Origin: Phragmites australis
Taxonomy: Eukaryota > Streptophyta > Magnoliopsida > Poales > Poaceae
Assembly: GCF_958298935.1 (NCBI RefSeq)
Contig: NC_084942.1
Span: 9,865,501-9,929,500 of the forward strand
DNA length: 64,000 bases
Direction of reading: 5' to 3'
In this document: piece by piece, positions 35,361-47,900 of the stretch
Numbering within the stretch: position 1 is the stretch's first letter
Layout: every line of letters starts with the position of its first letter
The notes under the pieces: model-generated
The model's input: only the letters and a program-made list of their open reading frames with translations
Databases searched by the model: none
What the model was told of the DNA's origin: nothing
Translations under genes and position numbers: made by a program

Positions 35361-35911
35361 ATACGAGTCTTTTATTTTATCGACGTAACATTTCAAAAAG
35401 ATTTTGAAACACTTGACACAAAACCAAAAATATGATACCATGATATATATGCATACTCAATGACTAGGTTAGAGTTTTTTGGGTGAGAACACTTGAAGAG
35501 CGCAACTGAATTGGGGAAACATGTATTCCAAAACAGGCATGTCCTGTGGATAAAGTTTTCAATGTCTTGTCGAGCTAGTCAAAATGGACATATCATCATC
35601 TGCTCAATTCATAGTTCAGATGAAGCTACCGAGCACCAAAGTTAAAATACTCTGTTTTTTCATAATATCTGGTAGATTAGACAATAGTTGGAGAAACAAC
35701 ACTAGAGGACCTACCAGTTGCACCTATGGTGGCATTCTCAAACAGTAGCTAAAGCCAAAACTGCACTACAATGTGCTGCAGGGACATGTCCATCACGACC
35801 TAAATTTAAGAGGAATAAAGATTAACATGCTTGCAGCACATAGAGGGCTTGCCCTTTCCAATGACTAGCAATCACACATGGATTTGTTAACTAACCAAGG
35901 AATCTTAGCAG

Positions 35912-38900
35912 CTAGTAGGGCTGATGTCGACTTTTGGTTCTCTTTTGCAGCCTCGACACTAGCGAATTAGAGATCCAAGATTTGTTTATCTCTGCAATTT
36001 CGTCGGAGCGCCAGCAACATAAACGACCATCTTCACCTCCAGTCCATCCAAAGATGCCCCTATTTTGCCCAAGGCTCTGATGGGTGCTTGCTGCTGGAAA
36101 CACGGTCCGAACAACTCCCGTATGGCCCCCTTCTAGAATAGCTTCCGCTGAACCTATTGCTCCCACAGGATCGTTTCTTACAGGGAAGTAACCTAATGTT
36201 CCTGCAGTTGTGCCGCCAATCAACCATAGCTGGTCATCGGACAGAGAGTAGTGACAGTCAACAAAATAGTCAACCTGCCATATATGAAAATTGTATAAGT
36301 TAAGAAAAGAGAACACAACCTTCCAAATTTGAAAAATAATAGAATTCGAGGAAAGGGAACAATTCTCTTCCTTAGTACGTTCAAACTTAAAAATACAAAC
36401 AAAATCATTTGCTACACTGAACTATTGGCGATGCTAACTATATCCTCGGGAAAATAGTAAAAAATGCAGCCATCAAAAAAGCAAACAATATGGTATCTTC
36501 TTCGAGGAAATAAAATGGTAGCTGGTATGGCTGTATAGCTTATATGAAAAAGAAATGGAAATGAGAAACAAGTCTTGATTAAATAACACTATCCTATATA
36601 GTTTCGCCAGAGAAATGGCATTAACTCAAGAACAGATATCCAAGGACGAATTATAAATAATGGAGAATTAAAACCAGACTCATTTCTCAAGAATCAAATG
36701 AAGTTATCACTTATTTCGAATGCCTTTCTCTGTTGCACACCACGTACCAGAAGGATCAAGAGGAAAAGAAGTGTGGAACATCAATATTGATTGTAATGTC
36801 GGAACAGCTTTCTAATAATCTATATGAAACTGTCCTTAAGTATCATCAAACCCATGAAAGGCTGAATAGCATAAATGTACAACAACAAAATCAAGCAGTA
36901 CTGGATACTTACGTGGTCAAGGTTCCACCTATCAGTGGCCAAGGAACGAGCATCCTCTATACTCAATTCTCTAGTCCCATCATTCCAGTCCCAGGTACTG
37001 TGAGAGTTTAAGGAAATCATAACCATCCAAGCTTTCGTAATTTAATAATTTGAACTTTGAAACAAGTAGGGATGCATTCTGATTATCAAGGCGAAGGATA
37101 GAAGCTTCGGAATGATTTTTTTACCAATTGTATAATTGAATGAGCAACAAAATAACTATGCAGAAAGATGTTACCTTAATGTCTCAATATGGGTTAGACA
37201 CCAAAGCTTCTGATACATATTTCCAAAAAACCCCACTTTGGCAACAGATGTTTCTGCATTCATAACCTAGGGGAGATAAAAAAAAATAAAAATCAGAGAC
37301 AAGCATCAGAAATTGATAAGATGTGTGCAAATAACTGTCAGAATCATTAACAAAAAGCTTTAAGAGCATAATCTTGTATATCAAACCTAAATAATACTAG
37401 TAATGAGCAACATTTTACTTGTCAATCAACAAAATAATACTAGTAATGAGCAACATTTTACTTGTCAATCAACAAAATAAAAGGTGCGCCAGCTACCTTT
37501 TTTTTTAAAAACTACATATAGAGAACTGATATATAGAGAACTATGTAGCTTAACAATAACAGAATTACTATAAAAGTTCACCATCATGATAAAATTGCTA
37601 TATGAAACTGTGAGAAACATAACTTGAGGCACTATTGAATAGGTTACTAAGAAGTAACAACATATTGAACTCATAAGTCATAACCTTTAACTATTGGTCA
37701 AGTTAAACATGACAGGAGTATTTAACGCACAACAGTATAGAAGTGTGACATACAGATAGCAGATGACTGTCCTCATCAATGTCACCATCAGTGTCAAAGA
37801 CACATACTAATCCATCAACTGCCGCAGAAATGAGCTTACTCTGTTGATTTGGGGCAAATTTGACCTGTCCAACAAAAAGTAACAAATCAGGACAACACGT
37901 GCTAATAATCACCCAGTCCAGAAATTGAAAGTGAATACCCTGCAGCTGAGATGAAATAAGTTAATGCAAAATGGATTTAAGTGATGCAATAACAGCATAT
38001 TGATGAAATGTTTGGTGCTGAAGTGGTAAAAGTAGCTATAACTTTCCGTGCAGTGGGAGAACAAACGACCCTATTGATTGATATCACGTCGTAAAAATAA
38101 GCAATACTACCATTTACCTCCCTCAAAATGTGGAGTCATGGCCAGGTTTCGAAAACACCCCTCAACTTCAAATTGTTCACTTTCCACCTTCCAACAATCT
38201 AAACCAGTCCAACCCCAATCCACTGCCATAAATCATCATGGTATATCGCTGATGGGGCATCCTAGTTAGCCGATGAGATGACCTGGCTATAATGACCCAG
38301 GAACTAGAATTAAAAAAGAACCCCTTTGCCTTTTTGACCCTTCTCTTCCTCTCTTTGCCTTTGGCTCCTCCAAATGAGCCATTGTGCTGCATCATTTCAC
38401 CAGAAGCAGAATCACAGTATTGTTGAGGACCATAAAATAGGAGGACAGCTAGGTGCTATCCTTGGCCATTACACATTGGTGGCAGACGAAGATGGAAGGC
38501 GACAACATCAGACAAGCTCGAGCCAGTATCATACTATCTTCTTCATCCTCTTTGCCAACTTCCTTGCAGCAGCTTAATTCAGTTTCTTGTAGTTGTTTTA
38601 AGACTGTGCTCAGCATCTTTTCAGTTAACGCCGTGCTCTCTTTTTTCTTCCTCTCTTAGAAAAGATAAATTATGTAGGTAGTGTTGTGGAAAGTGGAATA
38701 CATGTGTCAAACAAATAAGGTACCGCTAAGTGACTAATTGGAATGCAGATGATTAATCGGAATGATTCAGGAAAATTGGTGTTCATTATATATTTGATGA
38801 TAACACATGTAACAAATATACTTTAAAACACGTTATTAAACAGTATTGTTACATTAAGCATATTGTTGCATTCAACACAAAAGGTAGCTACAAATTGGTG

Positions 38901-41900
38901 GACAATTGTTGTTCTACACCAAGGAACGACTGATATACTACGTTACTGCCATGGAGCTTTTGGGGGTAGAGAGAGAGAGAGAGAGAGAGCAAAGATGGCC
39001 ATAGTTCATTGGTTAGAGCAAAATTCAATGAAACCTTACAGTGAAAAGAACAAAATGCAAAACAAAATTTGGTTCAACATAGAGCAATACATACTTGTGT
39101 CACGTCATCCATGTGGGATTCCTCTAAGCATGCAAGCTGTTTTGAACTTCTCCAATCCCACAATAGAACCTACAACAAAGTGATTAGAATGAGATACAAC
39201 ATTAGAAAAAAATGTATCATGTAATTTTTTTCTGTGTCCCCTAAAGGGCTGACACCCCATGTCAGTGTACCCCCTAGAGAGAGAGGGAGAGAGATAGAGA
39301 TGTCACTAGAGGGAGGAGAGATCAAAGATATGAGGAGGTCGGGGTATAGGCCCCACAAGTGCTTTTTTTAAGCGAAAAACATAGGGGAGACCCCTACAGT
39401 TGGAATTTTATTAAAAAAAAAAGAGGCATTGTACAAAGAGAAAACTATACAGAGGATCTCCAAAGATCAAAAGCAACAGGTAAAAGGAGAGCTAAAAGAG
39501 AAGATCAAGCCAGCTAGAAAAAGTTACTCTAATAGAGTCCTTGAATCTATGAGATTGCAGATGTGACTCTTCCAAGAAACCTATCTTCCAAGAAGAGAGG
39601 CCTGGTCTTTGATTCTGAAAGATAAAGCCATTTCGTTGCTTCCAAATTTGCCAAACAGCAATGATGAAGGCTTCCATGAAGAAGAGCTGAGAAAAATCTA
39701 GCTTAGCTTGCCGTACCATGTCAAAGAAGGGGAGATTGTGATCCCAGTGAAGAAAAATGGATTCCCAACATCTTTTACTAAAAGGACATGCAAAGAAGAG
39801 ATGAAAATCAGTTTCCTCAGTTTGAAGATCACAAAGAACACAGCTGTAATTATTATTGTTGACCTTGAAATTTTTCCTTTTGAGAATAACTCTCGTATTA
39901 AGTCTATCCATCGAAAACAGCCAGATAAACACACTGAGTTTATTGGAGCATTTGGATTTAGAAATCCAAGGAATAAGCAGCGACTGAAGATTCTTGAAAA
40001 GGATTATTGTAAAACCTCTTAGAAGAATATCTGTTAGAACCCCAAATGTAATTCCATTTGTCCTTTTCAGAAGTTTGAATTTGAATACCATTTATCTTTT
40101 CTTGTAAAAAACTGTGATATTATATATAAGCTTGCTCAGATAGAGGAATGTGGAACTGCTCTTGAATGATGTTGTTACTAAGAAACCCCTTGACTGAGAT
40201 TTTCTTGTTCTTTGCAAATGAAAAAAGTCTTGGACAAAGATCTTGAAGGAGGTGTCCATTCCATACATCACTCCAGAAAAGAACTGTTGTATCACTGCCT
40301 ACTGTGCAAGAAGCAATTCCTCTGAATAAATCACATAACTTGAGAAAATCCTTCCACCAAAAAGAATCAACACTGATAGAAACATGAGGGATAGAACTTC
40401 TGTAATGTGTATTCCAGATCAACTTAACCCATAGAAGGTCCTTTTGATTATAAAATTTATCCAAGTGTTTAAGAAAGAGAGCTGAGTTATGATTCCTGAG
40501 ATTGATCACTCCAAGCCCTCCTTTTGTTTTGGGCCTACAAACATTGTTCCATGCTACAAGAGGCTTATTTTTAGCATTAATATCTGTACCTCTCCAGAAG
40601 CAATGCCGTCTAGCTCTGTTAATGTATTCAATTACTGCAACAAGAATTTGAAGTTAACACATAGTGTATGTGGGTAAAGATAGAGCAGAATTGACCAATT
40701 GTAGTCTGCCAGCCATGGTGAGCATTGATGAGATTGATGGTAAGTCTTCTTTCAATTCCATTCATAATAGGAGCATAGTCATCCACTCTTGGTTTTGTTG
40801 TGCCCAAAGGGAGGCCCAGGTAGGTAAAAGGAAGATCGCCCACCTTACAACCAAAGATCCCTGCCAACTGTCTAGCCTTTTTAGAAGAAACATTCAAAGG
40901 AACCAAACAAGATTTGGAGTAAGTAACTTTTAACCAGTAGACTGAGAGAAGGATTCCAGGATTCCTTTCAGACAAAAGAGTTCTTGTTGGGATACTTTCA
41001 TAAAGATCACTGTATCATCAACATATTGCACAACTGGAAAATCCTCACTTGCAGCTGAAGGAATTGGAGAACTAAGAAGGCCTTGATCATGAGCATTATT
41101 GATAATACATTGGAGCAAGTCAGCAACCAGGACAAACAATAAGGGAGAGAAAGGGTCTCTCTGCCTAACTCCTCTTTTACAGTGAAAGATTTTACCAGGA
41201 ACTCCATTTATGAGGATAGAAGATGTTCCAGAATCCAAACTTTTCTTAGTCCAGTTGCACCATACTTCATCAAAAACCAGATGAGACAGCATGCTGAGGA
41301 TACCTCCAGAAGCACCCACTGTAGGGGAAAAGACGAATTTATCAAACTTTTTGGGAGCACACTTTCTTATATAAGAATGTTCAAAGTGATCTTTCTTTGT
41401 TTCCTGAATGCAATATACAGCACAAGCACTTTGTTCGATTTTTGCTTAGATTGCTTTGTGTTTGTCTTCAGAATTCAAACCTCTAATGTTCCAATTCAGA
41501 ATACTCCAGGATCTTTTGAGAGATCTATCCATTAGAACATATTGGACTGAGAAAAGGACTAAATAGCCACAGGCTATTAGTGAAAAATCCCAAATACTAC
41601 CAAAAGAAGACTTGAAAAGATCCACTGACAGTGAGATAGCCACATCACCAAAGATCATTTTTAATCCCATAGATTAAGACATTCAGAAGAAAGGATGGCA
41701 GGATCCAAATAAGGCAACAGACAATAGCATAGATATCATTGTTTACCATCTAACAATACACAATAGCTTCATTCATAACTATCAGACTGAACTAATCTTC
41801 GACATATTATAAAGAACTAATCTTTAACAGTTGGCGTGCCAAGTAGGGACCTTTATCTATTTTTCTGGATCGATCATGTCTCAAGTGCACGTTCGTGTTG

Positions 41901-44900
41901 GATTCTCCGAGACCGGCTTCTACGACCACTTCGAGTCGGCGACAGTCATCTTCGCATCGCCTCCTACCGGTTCAGAGATCACCTTCGGAATAATGGCATA
42001 CCGCTGGAACGATCAAGGAGAACAGATCCACACCGGTACCATTGGGTCCAGTCTATTGGACATATACCACAAGGTGGGACACCTCAAGTGGGATCCCAAG
42101 GAGCCTAACATTTTTCAGTTCATGGACACCGATAGCGACGGCGAGAGTCAAGAAAGTGGCGACGACGACTCCATCAACGGCCAGAGTAGCCGAATAGATC
42201 GATTCTTGTTTATAGCCGAAGCCAAAGGCACACTCGTCAAGCAAAACGTGGAGGATTCGGACATCGTGACGAACGATGGTGAAAGAATCCCCGAGGACCC
42301 AGCAACAGCAGCTGGGGCTCTACAGGCCCTTGACACCACCCATCATCAACGGGCGGAGGAAAATCAGGGAAACCCTGATATTCGACGTCGACTTGGCCTA
42401 GGAAAGCCTCCTGTTCAGGTGGCGCCCCCACCCGCAATGATTTCAAGATCGAGGGACGAACTCCCGCAACATAGCGATCGCAGAGCTACATCGGCTCGAC
42501 CACAGCCAAGTTTGGGTAGCTTTAGTACTCCAAAAGCTAATGTCCAGGGAGCTCATATGATTCTAAGATTCTTCCCCGAGTTGCATCTGACGAATCCTCT
42601 AACCTCGATGGTCAATCAGCTCAAGACTTTGCTCGAAGCGACTTAGATCCAGACGGCTCGAGTGAATAACCCCGGCGGCTCTAGGCACCCTAGCTAGCAA
42701 GGCGCTGGTTTGAGTCACAGACACGAACATCCCTGAGTTGAGGAATCCCAAACAGGAATCTCGATTGTTCAAGCTCAAGCACAGTCCTACGGGCCAAATT
42801 GTAACTGCCCCATCTATAGATGTAGGAACTGCATCCCTCACGGCAGGCAGGATCTACAGAGGGCGATAGACAACCGCCATGAGGAACACTATGATGACGA
42901 CCGTAGTTATAACGACTGCAGACCTTCAAGACGAAACGGTCGACGTGACTTTTGAAGGAACAGGCGTAACAATCCTCCCCCGTCTCCTCCTGAAGAATTA
43001 GACGGAGGCTGTGAAGCCTTCACACCCGAGCTCAGGTCGATACAATGGCTCGAGAAGTTCAAGACGGGTCCAATCCAGAAGTACGACGGGAAGCTCAACC
43101 CCAATAAGTGGTTCCAGATCTACACCATTGTTATTCGAGCGGCTGGTGACTACAACTGGGTAATGGCCAATTACCTACTAACCGCCTTTGATGGAATTGC
43201 AAGATCCTGGTTGCTGAACCTGCTGCCCAACTCAATCCGATCGTGGGCTGAGCTGAAGGCTCAGTTCATCACCAACTTCCAGGGAACGTTCGAGCACCCA
43301 AGAACGGAAGCGATCTCCATCAGCTGAACCAAGGTAAGAACGAGTCTCTTCGGGACTACATTCGCATGTTCAATGACAAGCGCAATACGATCCCGAACAT
43401 CTCCGATAGCTCAGTCATCATGGCCTTCAAGCAAGGTGTCAAGGGCAAAGATCTGGTCGGGAAGCTTGCTACTCGGAAGATAAATACGGTGAAAGAACTC
43501 TTCGAACTGGCCGACAAGTGCACAAACCGTGCGGAAGCCTAGGCACACGCCAAAAATCCTCAGTCTGGTAAGGACAAGCCTGAGTCCTCAAAGAATGAGG
43601 AGAAAAACAAATCTAGTGACAAGCGCAAGGGTTCAAACATGACTGCGGTTGCGGTCGATAGGAGCAAGTCGCGCAACACCGGGGATAAAGCCTGAGCCGT
43701 GGAGGCGGAAAGTGGTGTCTCGTCCATCGGACCAACCAGCATGATTTTGACGAATGTAACGTTATTAAAAATTAGCTCGATGACAAGGTTAAAGCTACTA
43801 TTGCTGATAACCATAGCAAACAGGTCAAGCTAGACGCCAAAGTTTATCAGCCTGAATTCCGCGGGACTGACTAGAGCTTGGCACATATCTTCGAAGGATC
43901 CACCACGTACGAGTCCAAGAGGCAGTACAAGGCAGTCGAAAGGGTGGTCAACGTGGCTCTAACCAAGGTCAGATATCGAGCCTCCTCGATATCTCAAGTG
44001 GTTAAAAGTATCCAGCCGCGGTTCCACACCCAGGTCAGTATCCGGTTGTCATCCAGCCTACTATCCTCAACGTCAAAGTCCATAGGACCTTGGCCGACAG
44101 GGGTAGCTCGCTCAACCTCATCTTCGCTAAGACATTAGACAAGATGAGAATCCAAAGGTCAAAGCTCAAGACACGAGCTGAGCCTTTCCACAATATACCT
44201 CCAGACACATCGATAATGCCCCTTAACCAGATCGATGAAGAAGACAACCGCACTTTCTTCACCACCGGAGGTTCAAGGGCTCCATCGCCAATGACCTCTT
44301 CAACGACCTGGTCGATGATCTCATTAAGATCACCACCATCGACTCCCTCTTGTGCAGCACACGTCGCTGACTCCTGCGTTGTTCGCTCCGCAACGTCGGC
44401 GTCGAGGAAGCGCTGGACGTGCCGAGTGAAGGGTCGATGATCTCTAACAGACATTTTGTTCCCTTTCCTCTTTGACCTCACTCGATTCCCCTTCATCGAA
44501 GTAAATGATGATGACTCCCGACGGAACCATGACGAGAGGCTGTGGGGTAAGAGATCCTACTTCTTTGATTTCTGGACATTGCTCGGGAGACGAAGGTGGA
44601 GTGGAAGCCATGGTTTCAAGTTCTACGAGTTCTACTCAGCGATGTGCAGGGAGAAGGGGAGGAGATTCGGGTGAAAACGAATGGCTTCGGGACCACCTGG
44701 GATGGTTTAAGGAAAAAGAGTGTCACTTGGGAGGTAGGAGATTGGCTGTTCTTTGTCACTTGGGAGGTAGGAGATTGGCTGTTCTTGTGTCCCTACGTTC
44801 TAGCTTGAATCCTCTTACTTCTCCTTAAACCATCCTCAGAAATTGGAGTGACACTCTTTTTCCTTGCACTTGGTGTAAAGTCAATCCGATTGTGAGATTC

Positions 44901-47900
44901 AGGCATGGTCTGCACCTTCAAAGGCTTCTTCTTGAACTTCCTCCTAGAGTAAACTTTGTTTGAGATCACAGGTTTGCCAAAGAGAGAAGCTTTAGTAGCA
45001 GAAAAGTCATTGTCCAAGGATACATCATTGTCCTTCTCTGTCAACAGCATTAGAGAACTGGCAGCCTCAATCTGTGGAGTGGAGCATCTGATAGCAATTT
45101 GAAAATCTTTCATACCATGTTCAGAGGGATTGATCTGAATAAGAGATGTTGGAATAGAAAGGTTGAAAATAGATCCTCCAAAACCTCGAGGATTCTGAGC
45201 ATAAGCTCTCATGGTCTTTCTGAGACCCTCTTCGAGAATTAGTGATATTGTCATGATGTTTCTCCATTTGCTGCTGCTAAGTGATAGAGGTGGAAGGAAC
45301 CAGCTGTAGGCTTGAAGAACTATGAATCTGAATAGGTTGGATGTTCTGCTGGACCTGAACTTGTTGCTCTTCTGCCACAGTCTGAACATTAGGGACAATT
45401 ACCTCCCTAGACTGTCCTTCACCAAGATCAAACCTTTAAGCCAGAGAGAGAAGATTGATTAACCGAACTAGCATTAGAATCTTCATCCAACTGCATCATC
45501 TGATCTTGGTTAAGCACTCCCAGATGAGCCATATGCTGATCAGCACTTCAGGTTCACCAAGGAGAATAGGCCCCTCAAAAGGATGAGGGTTTCCGTTGTT
45601 AGGAGGGGGATGTCCTCATCAGCTGGCACATGTCCCACAAGCTCAATATTCAAAATATAGACAGGAATTGTCCAAAACCTACCATCACCATCTCGGTCAT
45701 AACCAGACTCTAGCTAAACTCCTGTCAGCAGTGTTAGTGAAGTAACTTCCCAAAGGACGCACAGACTTGATCTAAATAAGAAAAGTTTTTGTAGTCAAGA
45801 GGAAATCCAAGGAGCAGAATCCAACCTTGCCTAGTGAAAGGGGACCTCTTGAAGTTTATGGCTTCATCATGCTTGACAAAACAAAACTCATGTTGACCTA
45901 TCCAGTGAGGGTTTGTAGCAATCAAAGTGTCCCTCTCACAGGCATCCCTAAGATTGAAAAGCCCTAAGCCATGAGGATGAGGACAATAAAATGTCACATG
46001 CTTTCGTACTTCCACCTCAATGTAGTCCCTGGCCTCATGAATGAACTGACAAAGCTGTGTTGGACTGAGATCAGCCTCACTAACCGCAATAGTACAATCT
46101 TCATGCTTCTTAGGTTCTTCAGCAAGATAAACATAGCTTCGGACTTTGCATTGAGGCCCACCATCTACATTGTGCATTCCCATGGGACTGAACCGCAAGG
46201 TATTGACGGTGAAGTTTGCCATGGGTGTTGGTGGGAGGGGCACACTCGAGGGGGAGGGTTGAAGAAATTGATCGGATATGCTCAGGTTGGGATAGAAGGG
46301 GAAGATTTTGTGAGGAGCTCACAAGAGAGTTGCGACCAAGGTAGAGCTAACTGACAAGAGGGGGCCACGTAAATCTCTCGATTCTTCCATTTCCTCTGAA
46401 GATGGACCAGAAGTTGTGGGCTTTACAGGTTTAGAAACCCAAGCCTGAGAGCGATTCAAAAGCCTTTTAAAACAAGAATTGGCCTTATTCACATAGTTAT
46501 AGCAGAATAAACATCTGATAATCCCTTTACAATCCCTGACCAGGTGACATTTAACACAGGTGGCTGGCGGTGCTTGTCGAGACAAATTGGGAAAAGAAGC
46601 AGCATGCACACGCTCTTTAGAATAACAAGAACATGCCGCCTCCATGCAGACAGATTCCGAAGGAGAATTAAAGGCCAAATCCCATTTCAGATTTTGAAGG
46701 ACCTGGTCAACAGGAATTTGAAAAGAACAACGAGCATCATGAACCTTAGGTCAAGCACAAAGAATACCATAAGAACTGTTGGTCTGAACCGAGATCAAAG
46801 GAGAAAGAATAGGGCAATAAAAGCGACCAATTTTGATAACCGAAGATAACTGAAGAGGAGCAGCTTTTTTAACATGAGTCTCCTAAAAGCGACCACCTTC
46901 AAATTAGATTTCTTTGGTTTTCGATAAGAAACCAGAGTTTAACTATTATTCTCTTCTTGATTCCAAAGTTTACTCTCTGTAACCCAATTTTCACCACCAT
47001 CTCTCCAAAGATGGAAGTAAATATCAAACTGGTTCGAGATGATTCTTCTAAGAGAGTAAACCACATTCTCAGAAGCAACAGAGAAAGGAAAGTGGCGATC
47101 TTTAAGAAAAGAAACATGAAAACCAGCTAGAGATCCACCCAAACAAGCATGAAGAGCCAAACTCACTGATGCCTATGTTAAACGAAATGTAAAGCGATGA
47201 AACACTGCCAGCAGGAAGAAGGAACCACAAGTTCATGAGGAAGGATGATGTACCGGTGAATCGAACTTGTCGAGAACTTCCTCTTAGAAACGCTTGCAAG
47301 GGGCTCAAATCCCAGCTCTTCACCAAAGAAGCAAAATGAACATCCTGTTTCATCTCCAAAAGCATCCCCGGAGAGTTGGCCATAGCTTAGAGGAAGAATC
47401 TTGGTACGGTGGGGGGGAGAAGGATAGACATGGCGGCGGTGATGGGAGGGAAGGAGGAGAGGCGAGGAGGCAGAGGGAGGAGGAGGAGCCATCAAATAGA
47501 CAACTTGATGAGTAGCTTCCCCTAGTGGAAATTTCCTTCCCATGTGGATAGCAGACAAAGATACTAGCAGAAGAAGGGAGCAAGGGACAAGAGCTCCACA
47601 AGTGCTTATTTATTTCTATTTTTGGGTGCAGGTGTTAGTTGGAAGCATCTTTTTAGGATTTTAACAATAAAATTGCACTAGGAATGGCAAATATTCTTCT
47701 AACTAGATTCCACAGCACAGCAACCGCAAACAGAGCCTATGTCATTATATGATATGCTAGATGCCATATGCAAATATTTGATATGTTTATAAGCTGAAGG
47801 TTGCAAAATCATGTGATCTTAAATAAATAGAAGTCATTTAAATTAGTACCATGATACACATTATTTTAGAAAACCCATGACATCTTGTATTTGAATATCT

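Larger units (their letters stand above)
41700..44800 (+). mobile_element. Ty3/gypsy fragment inside the LINE
   Basis: It begins near a primer site (41832-41849) and contains gag and part of protease. No LTR is visible on either side, and integrase and reverse transcriptase are absent. It sits between ORF1 and ORF2 of the LINE in opposite orientation. The ends are given to about 50 bp. 44300-44720 is GC-rich and unassigned. Confidence 0.65.
39365..47595 (-). mobile_element. L1-type LINE, near full length, with nested gypsy fragment
   Basis: It is flanked by a perfect 12-bp duplication, CCACAAGTGCTT (39353-39364 and 47596-47607). The 3' end on the minus strand is a short A-run (39365-39371), as expected after target-primed integration. 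It contains a CT-rich 5' leader (47380-47595), ORF1, ORF2 and a 3' tail. About 3.1 kb (roughly 41700-44800) is a gypsy fragment in the opposite orientation, placed close to the ORF1/ORF2 boundary. The whole lies in intron 3 of the WDR89-like gene, in the same orientation as the gene. Confidence 0.9.

Noticed and set aside
42053..42446. Minus-strand ORFs opposite gag
   Set aside because: Shadows of the plus-strand gypsy gag frame.
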